Under the pieces are notes generated by a model. It had not been told where the DNA came from. It was given only the letters and a program-made list of their open reading frames with translations, and made no database searches. A stretch of 64,000 nt of DNA from Microbispora sp. H11081 (GTDB lineage: Bacteria > Actinomycetota > Actinomycetes > Streptosporangiales > Streptosporangiaceae): the NCBI RefSeq assembly GCF_012999535.1, contig NZ_JABBWV010000004.1, forward strand, positions 248,001 to 312,000, written 5' to 3'. The translations under genes and the position numbers were made by a program. Position 1 is the first letter of the stretch; each line of letters starts with the position of its first letter. Below, in pieces: positions 46,565-54,161 of the stretch.

Positions 46565-48862
46565 TCAGGCGGCGCGGTCGTAGCCGTCGCGGCCGTGGTC
46601 GTCGTGGTCGAGTGGTGACAGGTCGGTGATGGTGTAGGCGCGGGCGGTCCCGGACTTGGTGATGGTCAGGACGCCGCGGTCGGTCAGGTCGGACAGCACC
46701 TTGTAGATCCAGCCGCGTCCGTTGCCGGTCTTGTACCGTACGGCGGTCAGCTCGTCGTCGGTGGCGGTGAAGGTGGGGTTGCCGGTCTGGTGGCGGTGGC
46801 GCAGCCAGGCGTAGACGAGCTGGCGGGCCTGGGCTGGGTCGAGCTTCACCATGGGACCGTCGGCCTGCAGGGCGTCGGCCTCCTCCGGGGTGGGCTGGCG
46901 GATGGCGTCGTCGGGGCCGGCCGACAGGGACGGGTCGGGATCGTCCATGTGGGCGAGGGCGGCGGTGACGACGTCCCCGGTCGCGCGCAGCTGCTCCATC
47001 AGCTGCGGAGCGTTGCGGTCGTCGGCGGCCACCAGGACGGGCCGGACATCGCCGCCGGGGGCAGGCGGACCGACGATGTCCTTGCGCTGGAGGGCTTCCA
47101 GCAGGCGCAGGCAGTCGGTCCAGGCGATGCGCAGCTTGCGCTGCAGCATGGCCGGTGAGGCGTGCTGGGTGGCAATCACCAGCTGGGCGGCGTCGGCCAG
47201 CAGTTCGGCGAAGTCGGCGGCGAACTCCTCCTGCTCATCCTGCGGCTCGTACCCGCTGCCGCCGGCGGGCGTGGCCGCCGTGCTGGCGGCGGGGGCCGGG
47301 CCGGTAGGGCGGGCCAGGGCGGCCGTGAACTCGTCCACCTCCTTGCTCCTCGCGGGGTAGATGGCGGCGTGGGCGGCCATCGCGGCGCGGGCTTCGCCGC
47401 TGTTGCGGCCCCAGGTGTAGGTCCGCAGAGGCATGGCGTAGTGGGTGGCGCGGATGCTGCGGGCGTCCAGGTAGGCCATGCCGGGGTAGTGGTCTTCCCA
47501 CTCGTGCGGGACGACGTCGGCCTTACGCTGCCGGGCCGACACGCCGTACTTGACGTCGTCGGGGTCCGACAGGCCGAAGCACATCTTGGCCATCTGGGAC
47601 CGGAACAGGGTGGGGATCTGCGTGTAGTCGGCGCGCTGCAGCGACAGGATCACGCTCCCGCCGGCCGACCGCATCTCCTTGAGAATCTCCCCAAGCCGTT
47701 CCTCATCGTCGGCGCTGAGCTCGTTGACGAGCTTGGCGATCTCCTCGATGTGTAGGTACCAGTAGGTCAGCCCGCAACCCGGCTCCCAATCGCTGTAGCC
47801 GTGGTCGGCCAGCCACTTCGTCCGCTGCGGGATCGCCTCATGCATGGCGCGGATCAGCTCTACCGCACCGGCCTTGCCGGTCTCGAACCGGTGCAGGCCC
47901 TCCCGCAGCGGCCCCATGGTCTGGTCGTCCTTGGAGATGTCGATGGAGAACACCGCCGCGTCCTTGCGGGTGATGATCTCCCCGATGATGTTCCACGCCC
48001 CGCCGATGCTCTTGCCGGACCCGGTGCGGCCCATGATCTGCAGGTGGTGCCCGACGAACCGATACTCGACATCGTCCCCGTCCTGATACAGGCCGATGCG
48101 CAGCGGCTTGTCGATCGAGGCGCCGGGGTGGGACGGGCCGGGCCAGGCGATGGGCTGGCGGATCGCGCGGGGGTCAGAGACGGTGATGTGCGCGCGGTCG
48201 GCCCGGTCGTCGTCGCGGGCGACGATCACGCTGCCGGGCGGCAGCTGCATCCCGGACTCGATGCGGTCGGTGGCCTTGATGGCGTCGTCGGCGGTCTTCT
48301 CCCCGGGCGGGAGCTGCATCTGACCTTTCACCTTGTGGTCGGTCACCTGGGTCGCGCGGACCTTCGCGCCCTTGAGCCCGGCCTGCTCGCGGGCGCGGGC
48401 GAACAGCGTGCCGAGGGCGTCCCCGCCGTCGTGCTCGCCGTCGCCGCCTGTGTTGCGGATGACGGTGCGGATGTTCCACGACAGGGCCAAGGTCGCGCCG
48501 CCGAAGAACAACGCCCCGTTCACGACCGGGGTGCCCAGGCCGGTGATGGTGGCAGTGGTGAACCACGCCGACGCGGCGGCGGTGGTGATGGTGGCGTGCA
48601 GGCGTCCGATCAACCTGCGCTGGTGGGTGATCGCCCAGGTAAGAGCTGTCAGGGCGGTGGAGCCGAGGGTGCAGCCGACCGCCGCCCATGTCACCGCCGG
48701 CGCGTCTCCCCATAGGGCGTGGGAGATGGCCCCGGCGGCGGCCTCCACACCGAGGATGACCCACGGCGGGACCAGCACGCCGACCTTGGACAGCGTCGCG
48801 GCGGCCAGGCGTTCCATGGTCGCGTCCTGCACCAGCTGCAGGGAGGTGGTGTTGCGTGCCAT
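46565..48862 (-). CDS. tra: FtsK/SpoIIIE-type DNA translocase (conjugal transfer protein Tra)
   Basis: 765 aa. Two to four membrane helices near residues 25-130, then the motor domain: Walker A IMGRTGSGKSIGGAWNII, Walker B WYLHIEEIAKLVNEL, and GGSVILSLQRADYTQIPTLF. The C-terminus (ATDDELTAVRYKTGNGRGWI to DRGVLTITKSGTARAY) is a winged helix that probably recognises clt repeats. TraB-type proteins move double-stranded DNA between mycelia as hexamers. ATG 48862 overlaps the upstream stop (ATGA). Confidence 0.93.
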   Translation of the reverse strand: MARNTTSLQLVQDATMERLAAATLSKVGVLVPPWVILGVEAAAGAISHALWGDAPAVTWAAVGCTLGSTALTALTWAITHQRRLIGRLHATITTAAASAWFTTATITGLGTPVVNGALFFGGATLALSWNIRTVIRNTGGDGEHDGGDALGTLFARAREQAGLKGAKVRATQVTDHKVKGQMQLPPGEKTADDAIKATDRIESGMQLPPGSVIVARDDDRADRAHITVSDPRAIRQPIAWPGPSHPGASIDKPLRIGLYQDGDDVEYRFVGHHLQIMGRTGSGKSIGGAWNIIGEIITRKDAAVFSIDISKDDQTMGPLREGLHRFETGKAGAVELIRAMHEAIPQRTKWLADHGYSDWEPGCGLTYWYLHIEEIAKLVNELSADDEERLGEILKEMRSAGGSVILSLQRADYTQIPTLFRSQMAKMCFGLSDPDDVKYGVSARQRKADVVPHEWEDHYPGMAYLDARSIRATHYAMPLRTYTWGRNSGEARAAMAAHAAIYPARSKEVDEFTAALARPTGPAPAASTAATPAGGSGYEPQDEQEEFAADFAELLADAAQLVIATQHASPAMLQRKLRIAWTDCLRLLEALQRKDIVGPPAPGGDVRPVLVAADDRNAPQLMEQLRATGDVVTAALAHMDDPDPSLSAGPDDAIRQPTPEEADALQADGPMVKLDPAQARQLVYAWLRHRHQTGNPTFTATDDELTAVRYKTGNGRGWIYKVLSDLTDRGVLTITKSGTARAYTITDLSPLDHDDHGRDGYDRAA

Positions 48863-49242
48863 CACAGATCGACCTTCCCCTTGTACTCCGCGCGCTTGGT
48901 GTCGCGCTTTTCCATCGCTTCCAGGGCCTCGAGGAACTCCTGCCGGAACTGCAGGTTGAACTTCACCGCCTCCGCCGAGATGCCTTGGGCGATCTCGCGG
49001 GCCTCCCGCAGTTGGCGGGCCACCCGCCACGCGCGGGCGCGCACGTCGATTCCCCGCAGCAGGGGGTGACCCTTGAGCTGGCTCATCGCGGCCTCGGCCG
49101 CGGCTTCGGCGTGGTCGAGCTCGCGGGCCAGGTCGTGCGCGAAGCGCTGGGTGGCCAGGGTGTAGGCGGCGATTTTCGCCGGTACCTTGCCGTGGAACTC
49201 GATACCGGCGATCTCGTCCAGCCGGTCGTTACCGGTCCCCAC
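48862..49242 (-). CDS. Small element protein, helical (paralogue 1)
   Basis: 126 aa, not recognised. The core IAGIEFHGKVPAKIAAYTLA, AEAAAEAAMSQLKGHPLLRG, and RARAWRVARQLREAREIA is nearly all helical and charged. It resembles the next protein upstream (49264-49581) in order and spacing of motifs, so the two are tandem paralogues. Overlap with tra suggests a transfer accessory role. No membrane helix or Cys cluster. Confidence 0.75.
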   Translation of the reverse strand: MGTGNDRLDEIAGIEFHGKVPAKIAAYTLATQRFAHDLARELDHAEAAAEAAMSQLKGHPLLRGIDVRARAWRVARQLREAREIAQGISAEAVKFNLQFRQEFLEALEAMEKRDTKRAEYKGKVDL

Positions 49243-49263
49243 TAGAGCCCCTCCTTCCTCGTG

Positions 49264-49581
49264 TCAGTGGTTGGGCAGGAAGTGCTTGCGGTAGGAGCGG
49301 GGGAAGTCCTCGCCCCGCTCAGCCAGGGCCGCGGCCAGGTCCCGGGCGCGCTTGAGCCGCTTGGCCACCCGGCGGGCCCGGACCTTGGAATCCAGGCCGA
49401 ACAGCAGCGCACGGCCCTTCATGGTCGACATCGCGGCTTCGGCGTCCACCGCCGCGATCTCCAGCTCGACGCCCCACCGCTCCCCGAGCGCGGTCAGCTG
49501 CTTGCCGTAGGCGTGGAACGCCTCACCCAGGGAGCCGGTGAACTCGATCGCGGACAGCTCGGTGATATTGCGGCTGCTCAT
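49264..49581 (-). CDS. Small element protein, helical (paralogue 2)
   Basis: 105 aa, not recognised. ELSAIEFTGSLGEAFHAYGK, AEAAMSTMKGRALLFGLDSK, and VRARRVAKRLKRARDLAAAL parallel the protein at 48862-49242. I chose ATG 49581, which overlaps the upstream stop; AGGAGG lies about ten bases before it. It is part of the same transfer operon. Confidence 0.75.
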   Translation of the reverse strand: MSSRNITELSAIEFTGSLGEAFHAYGKQLTALGERWGVELEIAAVDAEAAMSTMKGRALLFGLDSKVRARRVAKRLKRARDLAAALAERGEDFPRSYRKHFLPNH

Positions 49582-49898
49582 CAGCGCCACACCTCCTGAT
49601 CGGTGTTGATGACCTCGGCGTCGACCACGCCGCCGCCGGGGTCGCTCAGGTGGCTTGTGCAGGTGCGGCACTCAGCGGCGACCACCCTGGCGACCGCGGC
49701 GGCCAGGCGGCGAACCCGGGGGAGCAGCGGGGGCAGACCCACCAGCGCGGTCAGCCACGCATCCGCCGCCGTGACCAGCAGCACCAACAGGGCGAGCGCC
49801 ACACACAGCGCCACACGCAGCCAGACGCCGATGCGCGGCCAGGCGCCGGGCCGGGGCCGCTCGTCGGCGGCGGCCCCGGGAACGCAGACGGTCCTCAC
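49581..49898 (-). CDS. Small membrane protein of the transfer operon
   Basis: 105 aa, not recognised. One or two hydrophobic helices (VWLRVALCVALALLVLLVTA and the following LTALVGLPPLLP) in the middle, a basic stretch, and CRTCTSH near the end. GTG 49898 overlaps the upstream stop. Small membrane proteins in this place in AICEs are often spread (Spd) proteins that help intramycelial plasmid movement. Confidence 0.65.
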   Translation of the reverse strand: MRTVCVPGAAADERPRPGAWPRIGVWLRVALCVALALLVLLVTAADAWLTALVGLPPLLPRVRRLAAAVARVVAAECRTCTSHLSDPGGGVVDAEVINTDQEVWR

Positions 49899-50236
49899 GC
49901 CGTCTCCTCGCCGGTCGGGCCGGTCAGGGTGAACAAGGGCTCTTGACCCTCGCACAGGGCGCACGGCTCCCACTCGCGGCAGTCGTGCCGCTGGGGATCG
50001 CGGCACTGCTGGCGGGCGGGCACCAGCGGCAACGTGGTGATGTGCCGCTCCAGGTCCATCCGGGCCAGGCTGCGCACCTGGTGCACGTCGCCCGTCCTGC
50101 CGCAGGTGCAGCGCATCTGGTAGGTCCTGCCGACCGTGTCGGCCCCGGATGCGACGACCGGGCGATGCCGCACCACAGTCGACACCGAGGCCGGCGCCTG
50201 GGCCGCCGTGACGGCCTTCCTCGGGCGGGCCATCAT
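49895..50236 (-). CDS. Small Cys-rich element protein
   Basis: 113 aa, not recognised. MRCTCGRTGDVHQV and CRDPQRHDCREWEPCALCEG give six or more cysteines with histidines, a likely zinc site. The ATG at 50236 overlaps the upstream stop (ATGA); a second ATG follows directly. Probably cytosolic. Confidence 0.65.
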   Translation of the reverse strand: MMARPRKAVTAAQAPASVSTVVRHRPVVASGADTVGRTYQMRCTCGRTGDVHQVRSLARMDLERHITTLPLVPARQQCRDPQRHDCREWEPCALCEGQEPLFTLTGPTGEETA

Positions 50237-51180
50237 GCACCCCCGGCCAGGGCGTCGCGGACGGCGCGGGCGTCGTCCATGCCGCACCGCAAGATGCGCT
50301 GCAGCCGGTAAGCGCTCGGGGCTGTCGGAAGCTCCCCGGTCGCGATGAGCGCCTGCGCCCGCTCGATCAGCCGGGCCACCTCCGGACTATGGGCGTTTGC
50401 GCTGTACGTAAGGCCGGTAAGCCGTCCGGCTTGCCTGTGGTCGAGGGTGGTGAAGGCGGCCAGGATGATCGGCAGGGCGGTCACGACAGCGACCGCGACG
50501 ACCGGCCCCAGGATGTGCAGCACCAGGCGGGACAGAGAGAAGGACTCCCCCTGAGGGAGCGCCCACGGCAGGTGGGGCCAGGCGTTCATGCCGAGCGTCA
50601 GCCCCAGGAACAGGTACTCGATCCTGATCAGCTTGGGATCGTTGAGCGGCTGGCCGCGGGTGCCGAGGTAGGCCCGGGCGCCGACGACGACCAGCAGGGC
50701 CAGCGACATGAACGGCTCGACCAGCCAGGCGAACAGCCAGCCGGGCGACCACGAGGCGGCGCCATCGGCGGCGAAGGACTGGACGCCCGCGGTGGACCAG
50801 CCGAGCGCGAGCGCCAGCGACACCAGCGCGGCCGTCACCAGCAGCCGCAGCATCCGGCTCGCCTGCCAGGCGCGCATCGCGGGGTCCTGGCCCAGTGCGT
50901 GCAGCCGGGCGGCCTCGTGCGCCTTCTTACGCCGCTTGCGCACCCTTGGGGTGTCCAGCAGGAGCGGGGCGTCGTCGTCCTGCAGGCCGGCCAGCAGCTG
51001 CGCCTCGGCCACCTCCGCGCGCAGCCGCTGCACGCGGCGAGTCTCTCCCGGCACGCTGCCGGTGCGACTCACCGGGGGGCGGGGGACGGGGGCGGTCTGG
51101 GCGAGGTGCTGCTCGATCGCGGCCAGGCCCCGGGAGACTTCCTCGGGGTTCGGTTCCGGCAGCGGATTGGTCAGGTTCAT
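50233..51180 (-). CDS. Membrane protein, Spd/DUF2637-like
   Basis: 315 aa. The N-terminal 110 residues are charged and cytosolic. Four membrane helices follow (MLRLLVTAALVSLALALGWS, PFMSLALLVVVGARAYLG, IEYLFLGLTLGMNAWPHLPW, LHILGPVVAVAVVTALPIIL). The pattern GLTLGMNAWPHLP resembles DUF2637 proteins of actinomycete plasmids and AICEs, linked to spread. The C-terminal 60 residues (ARLIERAQALIATGELPTAP) resemble a DNA-binding HTH. Overlaps on both sides show it belongs to the operon. Confidence 0.75.
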   Translation of the reverse strand: MNLTNPLPEPNPEEVSRGLAAIEQHLAQTAPVPRPPVSRTGSVPGETRRVQRLRAEVAEAQLLAGLQDDDAPLLLDTPRVRKRRKKAHEAARLHALGQDPAMRAWQASRMLRLLVTAALVSLALALGWSTAGVQSFAADGAASWSPGWLFAWLVEPFMSLALLVVVGARAYLGTRGQPLNDPKLIRIEYLFLGLTLGMNAWPHLPWALPQGESFSLSRLVLHILGPVVAVAVVTALPIILAAFTTLDHRQAGRLTGLTYSANAHSPEVARLIERAQALIATGELPTAPSAYRLQRILRCGMDDARAVRDALAGGA

Positions 51181-51371
51181 CGCGAACCTGCCTTCCAGCA
51201 CGTGGGGCAGCCGGGCCGGGCGCACCAGTTGGCCGGGGCCGCTGCCCAGGTGCGGGCGGCGACATCGGCGGTGTGGCCGGTCAGGGCGGCGGCGGTGATG
51301 ATCTGGCGGGCGCGTGCCCAGGTCGCCACCTCGGCGAGGCACACGCGGGCGGTCAGGTTGAGCGGCTTCAC
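51177..51371 (-). CDS. Small element protein with C-terminal Cys cluster
   Basis: 64 aa, not recognised. LTARVCLAEVATWARARQII is helical and NWCARPGCPTCWKAG near the end has CxxxxCxxC, a possible metal knuckle. GTG 51371 and the stop both overlap neighbouring genes, which is the best evidence that it is real. Confidence 0.55.
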   Translation of the reverse strand: MKPLNLTARVCLAEVATWARARQIITAAALTGHTADVAARTWAAAPANWCARPGCPTCWKAGSR

Positions 51372-51619
51372 GCGGCCACCTCCCCGGTTCTGGTGGGGGA
51401 GAGGGCGCGCAGGCGGGCGGCGGCCTCAATGGCCAGCTCGGCCAGCCGGTCCATCGCGGCGGCCTGAGCCTGGACGTCGTCGCCGGTGAGGTTCAGGGCG
51501 AACCAGACGTGCTCATGCGAGATGGTCAGGAACATGGCCGCGGACTTGGTGCCGTCCTTGAGGCTCATCTCTTCGGCGCGCGGCTCGTAGATCGCCAGGT
51601 TGACGTTAGTCGTGCTCAT
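51368..51619 (-). CDS. Small element protein, unknown
   Basis: 83 aa, not recognised. It begins MSTTNVNLAIYEPRAEEMSL and contains AAMFLTISHEHVWFALNLTG followed by a helix rich in Ala/Glu. No Cys cluster or membrane helix. Overlaps at both ends (ATGA and GTGA) place it in the transfer operon. Confidence 0.6.
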   Translation of the reverse strand: MSTTNVNLAIYEPRAEEMSLKDGTKSAAMFLTISHEHVWFALNLTGDDVQAQAAAMDRLAELAIEAAARLRALSPTRTGEVAA

Positions 51620-51789
51620 GCGGCCCTCCCGAGCGTGGCGGGGAACTCGGTGGTCAGGTCGGCGGCGTAGACCGACCGCTGGCAGGTGGCGCAGTGAAAC
51701 AGCACCGGGCCGCCGTCCAAGGCGGTGCGGCAGCGCGGGCAGCCCTTGGCCGGTGGGAGCCGGGCCGGGCGGGCGTTGGTGGTGGGCAT
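51616..51789 (-). CDS. Zinc-ribbon-like mini-protein
   Basis: 57 aa. GCPRCRTALDGGPVLFHCATC gives two CxxC knuckles 14 residues apart, the zinc-ribbon pattern. ATG 51789 starts 12 bases after the preceding gene ends, and its stop overlaps the next start. Function unknown. Confidence 0.6.
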   Translation of the reverse strand: MPTTNARPARLPPAKGCPRCRTALDGGPVLFHCATCQRSVYAADLTTEFPATLGRAA

Positions 51790-51800
51790 GCCGGGGCCTC

Positions 51801-51971
51801 CTACAGGCAGATCCGGACACGGGACAGGGCGCGGCACGAGCCGCAGGAGTGGACCGCGCGGACGCCGTGCAAGCGGCAGACCTCCACCTGGCAGCCCGTG
51901 CAGTGGCAGCGTGGGCAGCCAGTCGCCGACCCGTGGTCGCGGTCGCACTCGATGCACTGGAAGCGGGCCAT
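51801..51971 (-). CDS. Cys-rich mini-protein
   Basis: 56 aa with nine cysteines: FQCIECDRDHGSATGCPRCH, CTGCQVEVCRL, and SCGSCRALSR. It starts MARFQC, like the next gene upstream (MARYQC), suggesting they are related by duplication. Likely binds two zinc ions. ATGA overlap with the upstream gene. Confidence 0.58.
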   Translation of the reverse strand: MARFQCIECDRDHGSATGCPRCHCTGCQVEVCRLHGVRAVHSCGSCRALSRVRICL

Positions 51972-52117
51972 CAGCGGCCACCCCCGCACGGGGGAGTGGC
52001 AGCGGCCTCCCCGCACTGACCGCAGCGCGGGGAGTAACCGGTGCCGTGGACCGGGCACCGCGCCTGGTCCTCGGTGCGGTGGATGCCCTGGCACAGCGGG
52101 CACTGGTAGCGGGCCAT
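51971..52117 (-). CDS. Zinc-ribbon-like mini-protein, paralogue of the previous
   Basis: 48 aa. MARYQCPLCQGIHRTEDQAR and GYSPRCGQCGEAA give two CxxC pairs plus CPVH. The start overlaps the WhiB-like stop (ATGA). Similar beginnings to 51801-51971 argue for tandem duplication. Confidence 0.58.
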   Translation of the reverse strand: MARYQCPLCQGIHRTEDQARCPVHGTGYSPRCGQCGEAAATPPCGGGR

Positions 52118-52431
52118 CAGGCCACCTCCCGCGTATCGGCCGGCACCAGGGACAGGGCGCGGACCTCGTCGGAGGTGAGCCCGGCCCACACTCCCTCGCC
52201 GGGGCGCAGGGCCAGGGCGTAGGCCAGGCACTCGGGCCGGGCCGGGCACGAACGGCACACCCTCTTGGCCGCGTTCTCCCGATACCGGCGGACGCCGGCC
52301 CGTTCGGGCTCGAAAACATCGGGACCGGTGAACAGCTCAGCGTCGGCCATGGTGCAGGCCGGACCGGCCTGCACCATGGCCTCGCGCAGCTCGCTCACCA
52401 GGTCGCGGGCGGTACGCGTACGGGTGCCCAT
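52117..52431 (-). CDS. WhiB-like iron-sulfur regulator
   Basis: 104 aa. The four conserved Cys are in PACTMADAELF, VCRSCPARPEC (CxxC then x5 C), followed by the GVWAGLTSDE turn, all diagnostic of WhiB (Wbl) proteins that hold a 4Fe-4S cluster and contact sigma region 4. Wbl genes are often carried by actinomycete plasmids and phages. It lies near the promoter end of the transfer operon and may tune host or element transcription. Confidence 0.9.
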   Translation of the reverse strand: MGTRTRTARDLVSELREAMVQAGPACTMADAELFTGPDVFEPERAGVRRYRENAAKRVCRSCPARPECLAYALALRPGEGVWAGLTSDEVRALSLVPADTREVA

Positions 52432-52571
52432 CAGGCGGCCTTACCGTTCGAGGCGTTCGGTCGGCAGATCGGGCAGGGGTAGGGGCCGGACCCGGGATTC
52501 CAGATCTGGCCGTTACGGCAGTCCGAGGTGCACCGGTCGGACCTGACGCCAGACGTGTGCGTAGCGGTCAT
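52431..52571 (-). CDS. Cys-rich mini-protein, 46 residues
   Basis: 46 aa, shorter than usual gene-calling limits. DRCTSDCRNGQIWNPGSGPY followed by PCPICRPN gives CxxxC and CxxC, a zinc-knuckle pattern. ATG 52571 overlaps the next gene's stop, and its own stop (TGATG) overlaps the WhiB-like start. The overlaps on both sides and the Cys pattern support it. Confidence 0.6.
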   Translation of the reverse strand: MTATHTSGVRSDRCTSDCRNGQIWNPGSGPYPCPICRPNASNGKAA

Positions 52572-52708
52572 CAGGCACCGCCCTCACACCGTGAGCAGGT
52601 CGAGCCGGTGGTCTGGCCGCCGCACCCGCTGCACGTGTTCATCGGCCGCGAAGGGCCGTCGTTCGCCCCGGCAGGCCACTGCTGCCGGGCACAGGACCCA
52701 TGGGTCAT
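52571..52708 (-). CDS. Zinc-ribbon-like mini-protein, first of the transfer operon
   Basis: 45 aa. NTCSGCGGQTTGSTCSRCEG holds two CxxC pairs. AGAGGTG lies upstream of ATG 52708. It would be the first gene after the promoter at 52827-52855, with a leader of about 110 bases. A longer open frame starts inside the promoter and is unlikely. Confidence 0.5.
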   Translation of the reverse strand: MTHGSCARQQWPAGANDGPSRPMNTCSGCGGQTTGSTCSRCEGGA

Positions 52709-52802
52709 GATGAGAACACCTCTCTGAAGGGGTGCCGGGGCGTGGATCTCGTTTGGCGACTTGGGCCACGCCTCGGCTTTTTCATGGCCAGCTCCCTCAT
52801 CT

Positions 52803-52855
52803 ACTCGACTAGAGGAGCTGTGCTTCATGTATCCAAACTCGTCTAGAGGAGTCAA
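52803..52855 (-). promoter_or_regulatory. Transfer-operon promoter with two GntR-type operators
   Basis: On the minus strand -35 TTGACT (52855-52850), a 17-bp spacer and ATACAT (52832-52827) form a promoter. ACTCGTCTAGAGGAG (52837-52851) lies in the spacer, and ACTCGACTAGAGGAG (52803-52817) near the expected start site; both are imperfect palindromes around CTAG. Two operators, one between -35 and -10, are well placed for repression by the adjacent GntR protein. Confidence 0.7.
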
Positions 52856-52858
52856 GCG

Positions 52859-53644
52859 CTATCGCGCAGGAAGTTGGTAGGAGAGGACGTAGGCGTCGCT
52901 CGACATGACGGTGTCGCAGACTTCGACGGGCTTGCCGGATTCCGCGTAGGCCGTCCGGATCAGGTGGAAGACCGGCACGCCGGGAGCAAGCTTGAGCGCC
53001 CTGATCTCGTCGCGCAGAGGCATCCGGGATCGGATCTCCTCATCGAAGTGATCCAGTCGGTGGCCCAACTCCTCCAGCCGCGCATAGATGCCGCCGGGGC
53101 CGGAGTCCGGTTCTGCGATCCGCGTACCGCGGGCGATGCTTGAGGGGATGTAGGAGACGGCCGTCTCTACAGGATGGCCATCGATCAGGTACCGGCGCGA
53201 CCTAGTGATCACAGTCTCGCCCTGGTGGAGGCCGAGTCGGTTGCCGACATCGTCTGGCGGCTGGGCCTCGCTGATCTGGATCGAGTCGACGGCCGGCTTG
53301 CCGCCGGCACCCTCCGTTTCGACGATGAAGGCGGCTTTGCCTTGCTCCCGGTGGCGACGGGCGAAGCGATCGGAGGCCAGGCGTCGCACAGGCGGCCGGG
53401 AACGCACAAACACTCCGCGGCCGTGCTCGGCAACCGTCAGCCCTTCGCTCTGCAAGAGCTGGAGGGCGTTACGGATGGTCATGCGGGCAACACCGTAGTG
53501 AGCGATGAGTTGGCTCTCCGAGGGCACTTTCGACCCGGGCGGAAGAGTGCCATGGTTCATGGCCTCACGGAGGTGATCAGCGATCTGCTTGAAGACCGGG
53601 CGGTCAGACGTCGGGTCGAGTCCTGGCAGGGCGATGTCCGCCAC
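52859..53644 (-). CDS. GntR-family repressor with UTRA domain (KorSA/TraR-like)
   Basis: 261 aa. The N-terminal winged helix is PVFKQIADHLREAMNHGTLP, PSESQLIAHYGVARMTIRNA, and GRGVFVRSR. The C-terminal UTRA ligand domain includes HQGETVITRSRRYLIDGHPV and VFHLIRTAYAESGKPVEV. GGAGGAG upstream points to GTG 53644 rather than GTG 53659. Orthologues repress tra and pif-type genes in AICEs. It lies directly beside the operators in the transfer promoter; the region before it (53660-53717) also has a partial palindrome (CATACGTGTAT) that may be its own operator. Confidence 0.88.
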   Translation of the reverse strand: MADIALPGLDPTSDRPVFKQIADHLREAMNHGTLPPGSKVPSESQLIAHYGVARMTIRNALQLLQSEGLTVAEHGRGVFVRSRPPVRRLASDRFARRHREQGKAAFIVETEGAGGKPAVDSIQISEAQPPDDVGNRLGLHQGETVITRSRRYLIDGHPVETAVSYIPSSIARGTRIAEPDSGPGGIYARLEELGHRLDHFDEEIRSRMPLRDEIRALKLAPGVPVFHLIRTAYAESGKPVEVCDTVMSSDAYVLSYQLPAR

Positions 53645-53717
53645 GGTCAACTCCTCCACTCGTACATACGTGTATTACGGTGAGTCTAATTGGGCTGATG
53701 GGCCATCGGAGGGCCGC

Positions 53718-54161
53718 ATGGATCAGGACAACCGCCACTCGGTGAGCGTCGCCGGCGTCGTTCTCGACGAGCAGGGCCGCGCGCTACTTATCCAGCGGCG
53801 GGACAACGGCCACTGGGAGGCGCCGGGCGGAGTCCTGGAGCGTGACGAAGACATCCTTACGGGCCTTCGCCGGGAAGTTGCCGAGGAGACTGGCCTCGAC
53901 GTCGAACCGGAAGCGCTAACCGGTGTCTACAAGAACATGGCCCGGGGGATTGTGGCTCTTGTCTTCCGATGCCGTGCCGTTAATGGAGCTCTCACTGAAA
54001 CGGATGAAACGCAGGCCTTCCGATGGGTGACCGCTAACGAGGTTTCGTCAATCGCGTCCGAGGCGTTCGCGATCCGCATCCTCGACGCGATGCGGCATAG
54101 TGACCACCCGGCAGTCCGGCAGCATGACGGGGTGCACTTGATCGCACGTAACCGCCCTTGA
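53718..54161 (+). CDS. NUDIX hydrolase (Pif-like)
   Basis: 147 aa. The Nudix box is GGVLERDEDILTGLRREVAE followed by ETGL, with all Glu ligands present. SVAGVVLDEQGRALLIQRRD is the usual entry strand. GGAGGG precedes ATG 53718. In pSAM2 the Nudix protein Pif prevents redundant transfer between donor cells; position next to the GntR gene supports this role here. Base composition drops after this gene. Confidence 0.85.
   Translation: MDQDNRHSVSVAGVVLDEQGRALLIQRRDNGHWEAPGGVLERDEDILTGLRREVAEETGLDVEPEALTGVYKNMARGIVALVFRCRAVNGALTETDETQAFRWVTANEVSSIASEAFAIRILDAMRHSDHPAVRQHDGVHLIARNRP

Noticed and set aside
53174-53683. Plus-strand gene opposite the GntR regulator
   Set aside because: The opposite strand encodes a complete GntR/UTRA protein with a proper ribosome site; the plus frame is a shadow.
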